From contig NZ_CAMLDL010000006.1 in assembly GCF_946478955.1 (NCBI RefSeq), positions 1-64,000 on the forward strand: 64,000 nucleotides of DNA, written 5' to 3'. The notes under the pieces are model-generated. The model did not search any database and was not told where the DNA came from. It saw only the letters and a list, made by a program, of their open reading frames with translations. Every line of letters begins with the position of its first letter. Position 1 is the first letter of the stretch. The translations under genes were made by a program, and so were the position numbers. Of the stretch, positions 57,210-64,000 are shown in pieces. This DNA comes from an uncultured Sphingomonas sp. GTDB lineage: Bacteria > Pseudomonadota > Alphaproteobacteria > Sphingomonadales > Sphingomonadaceae.

Positions 57210-57926
57210 ATGCGTATCCTGCTTGCCGTTCCGTTGATTGCCCTGGCTGCCTGTGGGCAGCACGCGCCCGACCCGCGCGGGGTGGATCGCGACGAGACGC
57301 TGTTGACCGTTAGCGCCAGTGGTCGGGCCGAGACTCGGCCGGACGAGGCGACCTTCTCGCTGGGCGTGAACACCATCGCGGGATCGGCGGCGGAGGCCAG
57401 CCGCTTGAACAATGAGAAGATGCAGAAGGTGACGGCGGCGCTGACCGGCTTCGGGATCAAGCCGGATGATCTGCAGACGCGGAATTTGACGCTGAACCGG
57501 ATCGATTACGGCAAGGACCGCGGGCGGTTCCAGGCCAACAACACCGTCACCGTGCGCCTGAAGGACCTGTCCAGGGCCAGCGATGCGGTGGTTGCCGCGA
57601 CCGAGGCCGGGGCGAACCTGTTGTCCGGGCCACAGCTCCGTGTAGCCGATGCCGAGAAAGCGAGCATGTCGGCCTATGCCAACGCCTATAAGGCGGCGCG
57701 GCAGCGGGCCGACGCCTATGCCGAAGCGGCCGGCCTGAAGGTCAGCCGCGTATTGGCCATCCGCGATGGCGGGCAGGCCGGGGGCGAACCGATCCCGATG
57801 GAGCAATTGCGGACCTTGGATGTGCAGGCCGCGGTCCCGGTCCCTGTCGCCCCACCGCCGCCGTTCAATCCCGGCGTCAACACCAGCGTCGTCAATGTCC
57901 GGGTCGACTTTGCGCTGACCGACTAA
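57210..57926 (+). CDS. SIMPL-domain (DUF541) lipoprotein
   Basis: The 238-residue protein has a lipoprotein signal (LIALAACGQ) and the SIMPL/DUF541 domain (LLTVSASGRAETRPDEATFSLGV; LSGPQLRVAD). Related periplasmic proteins are linked to oxidative-stress protection. A GGGGAGAG site precedes the ATG by 5 bases. It may be a separate unit rather than part of the VOC/GST run. Confidence 0.88.
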   Translation: MRILLAVPLIALAACGQHAPDPRGVDRDETLLTVSASGRAETRPDEATFSLGVNTIAGSAAEASRLNNEKMQKVTAALTGFGIKPDDLQTRNLTLNRIDYGKDRGRFQANNTVTVRLKDLSRASDAVVAATEAGANLLSGPQLRVADAEKASMSAYANAYKAARQRADAYAEAAGLKVSRVLAIRDGGQAGGEPIPMEQLRTLDVQAAVPVPVAPPPPFNPGVNTSVVNVRVDFALTD

Positions 57927-57942
57927 GCGAGGGGCCGCCAGG

Positions 57943-58515
57943 TCAGGCGAAGGCGCGGGCGACCTTCAGCGTCTGCCACGCCTCGATGACCTGGGTGAGC
58001 CGCTTCTCATGACTCCGGTCGCCGCCGTTGCGGTCGGGGTGATACTCCCGAACAAGCGCCGAATAGCGTTTGCGTACGGCGTGAAGCTCGACATCGTCTT
58101 TCAAGCCAAGGGTCTGCAGTGCATGCCGTTCCTTGGCGGTGAAGCGATCAACCGCCCGTCGCCGCGCCTCCGGCCGATAGCGAGCGGAAATGGCATCCAG
58201 CGGGTCCTTGAAGTCGGACCAGGCGGGGCCGGGGTCGGACCCGTTCGAGGCGAACGCGCGCGTCGAGCGTTGCCAACCGGCGACCGGTGATTGCGCTTCG
58301 TAAATTTCTTCCGCGCTCATCCCTTCAAAGAAGTTGTAGGCGCTGTTGTGTTGACGAATATGGTCGAGGCAAAGCCAGCGGTAATGCCCCGGCCCGTCAA
58401 ACGTGCCCGGCGTGATGGGCGCGCGAAATTCCCCCGCCTCCCCGCATCCGGGGACAGAGCAGGTTGCGGACGACCCTTCGACCCGTCCGTGCCATTTGCT
58501 CGCCTTTGTCGCCAT
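57943..58515 (-). CDS. J-domain protein with N-terminal cysteine cluster
   Basis: The 190-residue protein has a C-terminal J domain (HPD motif in VREYHPDRNGGD, near residue 160) that would stimulate a DnaK-type ATPase. The N-terminal half has possible zinc ligands (CSVPGCGEAGEF, WLCLDHIRQH). It is divergent from bolA, with start codons only 15-18 bases apart. Confidence 0.88.
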   Translation of the reverse strand: MATKASKWHGRVEGSSATCSVPGCGEAGEFRAPITPGTFDGPGHYRWLCLDHIRQHNSAYNFFEGMSAEEIYEAQSPVAGWQRSTRAFASNGSDPGPAWSDFKDPLDAISARYRPEARRRAVDRFTAKERHALQTLGLKDDVELHAVRKRYSALVREYHPDRNGGDRSHEKRLTQVIEAWQTLKVARAFA

Positions 58516-58519
58516 GAGC

Positions 58520-58529
58520 CCTATATAGG
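58520..58529. promoter_or_regulatory. Symmetric TATATA box between bolA and the J-domain gene
   Basis: CCTATATAGG is a perfect palindrome. The TATATA core lies 6 bases upstream of the J-domain ATG on the minus strand and 6 bases upstream of the second bolA ATG (58534) on the plus strand. This spacing fits a shared -10 element for two leaderless transcripts. No -35 boxes are recognised, so this is tentative. Confidence 0.35.
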
Positions 58530-58530
58530 C

Positions 58531-58818
58531 ATGATGAGCTTAACCGCTACTGGCCCAGTGGCCACCGAAATGACGCGCCGCCTGACCGCCGCGCTGTCCC
58601 CCACCCATTTCGAGCTGATCAACGACAGCGAGAAGCATCGCGGCCACGCCGGTTACGACGGCAGCGGCGAAAGCCATTTCACGTTGATCATCGAAAGCCC
58701 GTTGTTCGCCGGTCAAAACCGGGTCCAGCGCCAGCGCACGATCTACGCCGCGCTGGGCGACCTGATGGTCGACAAGGTCCATGCGCTGAGTATCAAGGCG
58801 CGCGCGCCAGGGGAATAG
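58531..58818 (+). CDS. bolA: BolA family protein
   Basis: The 95-residue protein fits BolA: FELINDSEKHRGHAGYDGSGESHFTLIIESP, with the HxGxH-type region and a final VHALSIKA helix. BolA proteins work with monothiol glutaredoxins in iron homeostasis or as regulators. Start 58531 or 58534. Confidence 0.9.
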   Translation: MMSLTATGPVATEMTRRLTAALSPTHFELINDSEKHRGHAGYDGSGESHFTLIIESPLFAGQNRVQRQRTIYAALGDLMVDKVHALSIKARAPGE

Positions 58819-58819
58819 C

Positions 58820-59548
58820 TTAGCCCTGGGCCGGCCCGCCGCGCCATTTAGGCAGGGGGCGGTCGCCAAGTGCCGTGTCGACGGCGGCACGGGCGAGGAG
58901 GCGCGTCGAATCGAGGACCGGGAGCGCGCTGTTGCCGTCATTCAGGATCAGCGGGATTTCCGTGCACACTAGCGCCACCGCGTCGCAACCGTCGGCCTTC
59001 AGCGCGTCGACGGCCGCTTGATAGAAGGCGATCGAGGCTGGAATGAAGTTGCCCATGCACAGCTCGTCCATGATGATCCGGTGAAGTTCGCGGCGCGTCG
59101 TCACGTCAGCTACCGCCCACCCGATCCCGCGACGACCAAGTGCTCGGGGATATACAGGACCCTCCATCGTCCAGTTGGTGCCGAGAATGCCGACCCTGGT
59201 GAATCCGCGACGAGCCGCCTCGTCGGCCACGACTTCGGCGATGTGGAGGCCGGGGATGGCAAGCGGTGGGCCGTCCTCTTCCAGCGCGATATGAGCGGTG
59301 TTGTCGGGCATGACGAAGAAGTCCGCGCCCGCCGCCGCCAGCCGATCGACGACCTCTGCCGTTCCGGCGCGAAGGGCGGCGTAGTTCTTCGCGTCCCAAT
59401 CGTCTACCGTTTCCGCCATGCTGAGCCCGGCCATGGTGATCAACGGATGCTTATGTTCGCCCAGCCGCGCCATCGCGCCGTAGGCTACCTCGCGGTAGCA
59501 GAGGACCGCGCCTTCGAGGCTGTATTGCAGGATTCCGATATGTCGCAT
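58820..59548 (-). CDS. Aspartate/glutamate racemase family protein lacking one catalytic Cys
   Basis: The 242-residue protein has the Asp/Glu racemase fold. The usual first catalytic cysteine (in MPCNT) is an aspartate here, D82 in MPDNTAH; the second is retained as C195 in LVCTEIPLIL. Two-base racemisation is therefore unlikely without a substitute base. The family also includes one-cysteine members with restricted specificity. The frame to 59617 is longer, but the ATG at 59548 fits the family start. Confidence 0.85.
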   Translation of the reverse strand: MRHIGILQYSLEGAVLCYREVAYGAMARLGEHKHPLITMAGLSMAETVDDWDAKNYAALRAGTAEVVDRLAAAGADFFVMPDNTAHIALEEDGPPLAIPGLHIAEVVADEAARRGFTRVGILGTNWTMEGPVYPRALGRRGIGWAVADVTTRRELHRIIMDELCMGNFIPASIAFYQAAVDALKADGCDAVALVCTEIPLILNDGNSALPVLDSTRLLARAAVDTALGDRPLPKWRGGPAQG

Positions 59549-59586
59549 GGCTGGACTTTCGCGCGGCCAGCACCGAAGCTCAAGCC

Positions 59587-60477
59587 ATGATCGAGTATCA
59601 GACCTTCGAATTGCCAACCGGCATCACCATGACAGTCGCGACGGCAGGGCCGGTTGATGCGCCGGCCGCCCTGTTTGTCCATGGCTTTCCGGAAAGCCAC
59701 CGGACGTGGCGCGGGCTGGTGCCGCTTTTGTCGGACGAGGTTCGAATGATCATGCCCGACCTGCGCGGGTTCGGTGCAACCGACAAGCCACAGGATGTGA
59801 CCAACTATGCAACCGACACGCTAATCGCCGATCTGTACGCGCTCGCCGATGCGGTGAAGATCGAGCGGTTCGCGCTAGTTGGTCACGACTGGGGCGGGGC
59901 AATCGCCTGGGCCGCGGCGATCAGGGGCGATCCCCGGATCGAACGACTGGCGATCATCAATTCGCCCCACCCCCTGCTGTTCCAGCGCAGCCTTATCGAC
60001 GATCCGGCGCAGCGCGCGGCGAGCCAATATATGAACGCCTTTCGGAGTCCTGGGATGGAAGCCGGGATCGCGCGGATGGGGATGGAGACATTTTTCGACA
60101 AGAGCTTTTCCGGCCACGTCGATCTTGCATCAATCCCTAACGACGAGCGGCGGCGCTATATCGACAATTGGAGTCAGCCGGGCGCGCTAACCGCGATGCT
60201 CAACTGGTATCGGGCGAGCCAGATCGTCGTTCCAGCACTGGACGAAGATGCGGCAATGCCTGATTGGGTCGCTCGGGGGGTGCCAAAGTTGACCATCCCG
60301 GTTCGCATTATCTGGGGCCTTGAGGACAAGGCATTGCTGCCGATCCAACTGGAACGCATTGGAGAGGTTGGCACCGATATCGATGTGTTCCCGCTGTCCG
60401 GTGTCGGGCATTTCGCGCCGTGGCAGGCTCCGCAAGCCGTCGCGGCAGCCTTGAAACCATTCCTCACCGCTGGTTAG
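59587..60477 (+). CDS. Alpha/beta hydrolase, epoxide hydrolase-like
   Basis: The 296-residue protein has the oxyanion motif HGFPES, the nucleophile elbow GHDWGG with Asp101 as nucleophile, and the catalytic His in GVGHF. An aspartate nucleophile is typical of epoxide hydrolases and haloalkane dehalogenases; the former is more likely. It is 38 bases from the divergent racemase-family gene. Confidence 0.88.
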   Translation: MIEYQTFELPTGITMTVATAGPVDAPAALFVHGFPESHRTWRGLVPLLSDEVRMIMPDLRGFGATDKPQDVTNYATDTLIADLYALADAVKIERFALVGHDWGGAIAWAAAIRGDPRIERLAIINSPHPLLFQRSLIDDPAQRAASQYMNAFRSPGMEAGIARMGMETFFDKSFSGHVDLASIPNDERRRYIDNWSQPGALTAMLNWYRASQIVVPALDEDAAMPDWVARGVPKLTIPVRIIWGLEDKALLPIQLERIGEVGTDIDVFPLSGVGHFAPWQAPQAVAAALKPFLTAG

Positions 60478-60507
60478 AAGGGCCAAGAAACAGGGAGTTT
60501 TCCGCCA

Positions 60508-61806
60508 ATGGCCGACACTAGCAGGATGCTGACACGACCGCCCCACCACGGCCATCACGCCGCGGCGGACTTTTCGGAGCTGTTCTTCGACCTAGTCTAT
60601 GTTTTTGCGGTCACGCAGCTGTCGCACTTCCTGCTTCATCATCATGACCTCATCGGCGTGTTGCAGGCGCTTGTCATGTTTCTGGCGGTCTGGTGGGCGT
60701 GGGTTTTCACCACTTGGGCGACAAATTGGCTGGACCCCACCAAAACCCCAAACCGCTTAATGTTGTTCAGCGTGATGCTGGTCAGCCTTGTGATGAGTTC
60801 GAGCATCCCCCGGGCGTTCGAGGACCGGGCCCTGTGGTTCGCGGGCGCTTATGTTGCCATTCAGGTCCTTCGAACCGTGTATCTGGTGATGGTTGCAAGG
60901 CGCGAGCGCCCCGAGCTGGCGACCGCAATGACACCTACTGGGATCGCCTTCGCGCTTAGCGGATGTTTGTGGATCGCTGGCGCATTTGCCGATCCAGAAC
61001 GCCGTCTGTGGATCTGGGCGGTCGCGGTGATGATTGAATATGCCCTGCCAATCTTCCTCGCCAACAATAATCGCGAAGGGCGCAGTGACATGCGCGCCTT
61101 TCAGGTTACGGGCGCACATATGGCCGAGCGTTGCGGCCTGTTTATCATTATCGCGCTCGGTGAAGGCATAATCATCACCGGCGCGACCTTCACCGACCTG
61201 ACGTGGGATGGGCCAACGGTTGCGGCCATGCTGATCGCGTTCACCGGAACCGTTGCGATGTGGTGGATATATTTCAATGTCGGCGCCGTGCGGGGATCGG
61301 CCCTGATCGCCGAACATGAAGAGAGCGGACGGGTGGCGCGCGATGCCTATACATACGCCCATGTGCCGATCGTTGCCGGCATCATCCTGACCGCAATGGC
61401 CGACGAAATGCTGCTTGCTCACCCGACCGGCCATCTCGACCCCGCGATGGGCATCGCAGCACTTGGAGGCTCGGCTTTGTTCCTAACCGGGACGATGGTG
61501 TTCAAACGGATCACCGGCGGCCTGCCGTGGTGGCCGTTGTCGCACATGGTCGGGACCGGCCTATTCGTCATTGCCGCCATATGGGTGTGGTTCGCTCACC
61601 CTGCGCCGCTAATTGTCGGTGGCCTGTCATTAGCTATTCTGTTGCTCGTTGCCATGTGGGAATGGGGTAGTTTCAACGGCGGATGGGTGGAACGCGGTGT
61701 CCCGCAACCGAAGCCCCTGCGTAGGCACGCTGAAAAGTTGATGGAGCGGCACGAACAGGCAAAGCGCGCCAAGAAGCCTGTTCCCCCCGGCGAGGATCAC
61801 GGCTAA
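60508..61806 (+). CDS. Low temperature requirement protein A (LtrA) family
   Basis: The 432-residue membrane protein has the LtrA family opening SELFFDLVYVFAVTQLSHFL and about eleven hydrophobic segments, plus a histidine-rich N-terminus and basic C-terminus. LtrA was named for growth at low temperature in Listeria; its molecular function is not settled. It lies 13 bases upstream of nusB. Confidence 0.88.
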   Translation: MADTSRMLTRPPHHGHHAAADFSELFFDLVYVFAVTQLSHFLLHHHDLIGVLQALVMFLAVWWAWVFTTWATNWLDPTKTPNRLMLFSVMLVSLVMSSSIPRAFEDRALWFAGAYVAIQVLRTVYLVMVARRERPELATAMTPTGIAFALSGCLWIAGAFADPERRLWIWAVAVMIEYALPIFLANNNREGRSDMRAFQVTGAHMAERCGLFIIIALGEGIIITGATFTDLTWDGPTVAAMLIAFTGTVAMWWIYFNVGAVRGSALIAEHEESGRVARDAYTYAHVPIVAGIILTAMADEMLLAHPTGHLDPAMGIAALGGSALFLTGTMVFKRITGGLPWWPLSHMVGTGLFVIAAIWVWFAHPAPLIVGGLSLAILLLVAMWEWGSFNGGWVERGVPQPKPLRRHAEKLMERHEQAKRAKKPVPPGEDHG

Positions 61807-61819
61807 AGGCCCTCGCGCC

Positions 61820-62266
61820 ATGACTCGCTCAATCTCCCGTTCCGCCGCCCGGCTCGCCGCCGTGCAGGCCCTTTATCAGCACGACATGGAAGGCACTGGC
61901 ATCGCCAAGCTGATCCATGAATTCCACGACCATCGCCTTGGCGCGACGATCGAGGATGCGACCTATGCCGATGCGGAGCAGAGTTTTTTTGACGATCTGG
62001 TGTCGGGCACCTCGGCGCGCCTCTCAGAGATTGACGAACTCATCGCCGCCAATCTGGCCGATGGATGGACCCTGCCCCGCCTCGACAAGCCTATGAAGGC
62101 GATCCTGCGGGTTGGCGGTTATGAATTGCTGGCGCGGCGCGACGTGCCGCTGGCCACCGTCATCAGCGAATATGTTGACGTTGCCGACGCCTTTTACGAC
62201 AAGCGCGAAAAGGGATTCGTCAACGGACTTCTCGACAGCATTGGCAAGGCGGCCCGCGCAGAATAA
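61820..62266 (+). CDS. nusB: Transcription antitermination factor NusB
   Basis: The 148-residue all-helical protein has SAARLAAVQALYQHDMEG near the start and LDKPMKAILRVGGYELL and DFYDKREKGFVNGLLD-like C-terminal motifs. NusB with S10 binds boxA of rRNA leaders. A convergent esterase gene separates it from thiL. Confidence 0.95.
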   Translation: MTRSISRSAARLAAVQALYQHDMEGTGIAKLIHEFHDHRLGATIEDATYADAEQSFFDDLVSGTSARLSEIDELIAANLADGWTLPRLDKPMKAILRVGGYELLARRDVPLATVISEYVDVADAFYDKREKGFVNGLLDSIGKAARAE

Positions 62267-62272
62267 GCCCGT

Positions 62273-63235
62273 CTAAGGGTCGCGGCGGTCCAGAAAGGCC
62301 AGCGGGATGTCTACCCGCTGCGACCATGCCGTTTCGTTATGCTCGGCGCCCGCAAAGGTGCGAAATTCAAACGCCGGCTCGCGCGTCCATCCCATGCGAT
62401 TGAGGGCCGGGATCAACGCGTCAGTATAAGGGGCATAGCTTCCGTCGTTCGTGCCGGTGCCATGATCGATATAAAGATGGTTGATCGCGGGGCGCATCTT
62501 CGATGTTGCGAGATATCGGGCGAAAACGTCGGCCGCCTGCCGCGCCCACATCGCATGATCAGCGCCCGGTTCTGACGAACTCGCCAATGCAACATGCATC
62601 GACACGCAGGCCGCCTGTCCGAATATTTTTGGATATTCGGCCATTGCATAAAATGCCATGAGACCGCCCATCGATGATCCCATCACCGCTGTGTCGTCGC
62701 GGCCTGGCAGGGTCCGGAAGACCCGGTCGACGCGAGGTTTCACCCGGTCCACCAGAAATTTAAGATAGTCGTCCGATGCAAATGGCCCTTTTGGGTCGCC
62801 GCTGTCCAGCATTTCAACACGACGGCGGAATTCGCCGCTCATCAGCGGCAGGAATTTTGCCGGAAACAGCGCATGATATCGCGCTTTGGGACTTTGAACG
62901 CCGACGACGATCCAGTCGCGCAGATCGTTCTGGGCGACCATTCGCGGAATCGCTTCATCCATCCCCCACTCCTGATTGAAGTTGGTAAGCGCCCTGTCGA
63001 ACAGATTTTGCCCGTCGTGCATGTAGAGAACAGGGTAGCGTTTGCCCTTGACCGTGCCGTAGCCCGGCGGGGTCCACACCCACACCGTCATCTTGCCCGC
63101 CGCGCCGCCGTCCATGTCCGGCCATGCGACGACCTTTCCCGCGCTGACCGCCGGCATCATGTGCGAGGCGTCGGTCGCCATTGTTGTTGTTGGAATGCCT
63201 AACGCGAGCAACGTAGCGGTCATGAGGGCTTTCAT
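62273..63235 (-). CDS. Secreted alpha/beta-hydrolase fold esterase (enterochelin-esterase-like)
   Basis: The 320-residue protein has a signal peptide (LLALGIPTTTMATDA) and an esterase D/enterochelin-esterase-like fold, with the nucleophile elbow GSSMGG at S188 and PVLYMHDGQNLFD before it. It likely acts in the periplasm; the substrate is unknown. It is convergent with nusB and 61 bases from the divergent thiL. Confidence 0.88.
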   Translation of the reverse strand: MKALMTATLLALGIPTTTMATDASHMMPAVSAGKVVAWPDMDGGAAGKMTVWVWTPPGYGTVKGKRYPVLYMHDGQNLFDRALTNFNQEWGMDEAIPRMVAQNDLRDWIVVGVQSPKARYHALFPAKFLPLMSGEFRRRVEMLDSGDPKGPFASDDYLKFLVDRVKPRVDRVFRTLPGRDDTAVMGSSMGGLMAFYAMAEYPKIFGQAACVSMHVALASSSEPGADHAMWARQAADVFARYLATSKMRPAINHLYIDHGTGTNDGSYAPYTDALIPALNRMGWTREPAFEFRTFAGAEHNETAWSQRVDIPLAFLDRRDP

Positions 63236-63296
63236 CGGCAGTGCCTCTTTGGTCTATAGTACCGCCCATGTTCACCAGCACCACTGCCCAATAGCA

Positions 63297-64000
63297 ATGA
63301 GCAATACCGAACTGGCCTTCATCGAACGCCTCCGCCGGATTGCCAACGACCCCGCCGCACGCGGCCTGAACGACGATGTGGCGGTGCTTGGCGACCTGGT
63401 GCTGACGCAGGACAGCATAGCAGAGGGCGTGCATTTCCTGCCCGATGACCCGCCGTCGTCGGTGGGGTGGAAGCTGGTCGCGGTCAATCTCAGCGATCTT
63501 GCGGCAAAGGGTGCCGCCCCCGTTGGCGCGCTGATGAGTGCGACCATCGGTGACAAGGAATGGGACGACGCGTTCCTGCTTGGCATATCGGCGGCATGCG
63601 AAACCTATGGCCTGGCGTTGCTCGGCGGAGATACGATCGCGCTACCCGACGGTGCGCCGCGCGTGTTCAGCCTGACCGCCATCGGCCGGACCGACCTTCC
63701 GATTCCGTCACGCGCGGGCGGGACGCCCGGTGATCGGCTTTGGATCATTGGAACGCTGGGCGACGCGGCGGCGGGTCTGGCGGCATTGACCAACGATCAG
63801 GAAGCGGAGGGCCCAATGGTCGAGGCCTATCGCCGCCCGATCCCTCAATTGGTCGCGGGCCGCGCGCTGGCGCCATATGCCCGCGCGATGATGGACGTTT
63901 CCGACGGACTGTTGATGGACCTTGGGCGGATGATACGGGCCAGTGACTGCGGCGCATCCATCGACCTCGAGGCGCTCCCCCTGTCCCGCGCGTTCATCGC
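63297..64000 (+). CDS. thiL: Thiamine-monophosphate kinase, N-terminal part
   Basis: The frame starts at 63297 and runs off the right edge, giving about 234 residues. It shows the ThiL pattern: IERLRRIANDPAARGLNDDVAVL, VLTQDSIAEGVHFLPDD, the VNLSDLAAKGAAPVGAL substrate/Mg2+ segment and MMDVSDGLLMDL. The enzyme phosphorylates thiamine monophosphate to thiamine pyrophosphate. Confidence 0.95.
   Translation, partial: MSNTELAFIERLRRIANDPAARGLNDDVAVLGDLVLTQDSIAEGVHFLPDDPPSSVGWKLVAVNLSDLAAKGAAPVGALMSATIGDKEWDDAFLLGISAACETYGLALLGGDTIALPDGAPRVFSLTAIGRTDLPIPSRAGGTPGDRLWIIGTLGDAAAGLAALTNDQEAEGPMVEAYRRPIPQLVAGRALAPYARAMMDVSDGLLMDLGRMIRASDCGASIDLEALPLSRAFI

Overview
The window is chromosomal DNA from an alphaproteobacterium, most likely a member of the Sphingomonadales. 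The reasons are the high GC content, dense gene packing with many ATGA overlaps, a DUF2093 protein, a NodT-type outer-membrane factor, a large TonB receptor of sphingomonad style, and the rpmB / phytase-like esterase / cobT / cobS / J-domain protein / bolA neighbourhood. Genus cannot be fixed from sequence reading alone. There is no rRNA, CRISPR array, prophage or recognisable insertion sequence. Two tRNA genes (Thr-GGT, Pro-CGG) are present, and no stretch over about 300 bases lacks a gene.

Layout. 1-2000 (minus): a lipid headgroup-like trio of HAD phosphatase (cut by the window edge), MobA-like nucleotidyltransferase and CDP-alcohol phosphatidyltransferase. 2031-5542 (plus): an Mla-type phospholipid transport operon with a STAS domain fused to the permease. 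5569-20382: mainly housekeeping and metabolic genes, including PepN, a phospholipase D-like protein, FMN reductase, DMT transporter, threonine aldolase, tRNA-Thr, a 2OG oxygenase, aminopeptidase P divergent from a prolyl oligopeptidase, a thioesterase, maleylacetoacetate isomerase and a class II aldolase. 20568-26299: a complete RND efflux operon (adaptor, pump, outer-membrane factor), followed by tRNA-Pro. 26491-31620: ferredoxin reductase, PHA-system protein, M15-like protein and ClpB. 31626-37186: an aspartyl beta-hydroxylase with TPRs, a sulfotransferase and a very large TonB receptor. 37418-45357: xseA and purD with overlapping divergent start codons, small membrane proteins, a CBS/CNNM membrane protein, an OmpA lipoprotein, tadA, a frameshifted small gene and rpmB.

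45394-58818 carries the cobT, cobS, J-domain and bolA genes, which are interrupted twice. A serralysin-type RTX metalloprotease sits between cobT and cobS. An accessory block (51360-57926) sits between cobS and the J-domain gene: an HxlR-type regulator divergent from a plus-strand run of glyoxalase-fold, glutathione-transferase, DUF1428, GFA, PhnB-like and DHFR-like genes. This block is the best candidate for a little-described functional system, probably for handling electrophiles or xenobiotics. 58820-64000 holds an Asp/Glu racemase-family protein that lacks one catalytic cysteine, an epoxide hydrolase-like protein, an LtrA protein, nusB, an esterase and the start of thiL.

Cross-cutting signals: the two tRNA genes share an identically built hairpin at the same distance downstream of their CCA ends; a palindromic TATATA box sits symmetrically between bolA and the J-domain gene; one small gene carries an apparent single-base frameshift. 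Every functional call rests on motif reading without database searches.
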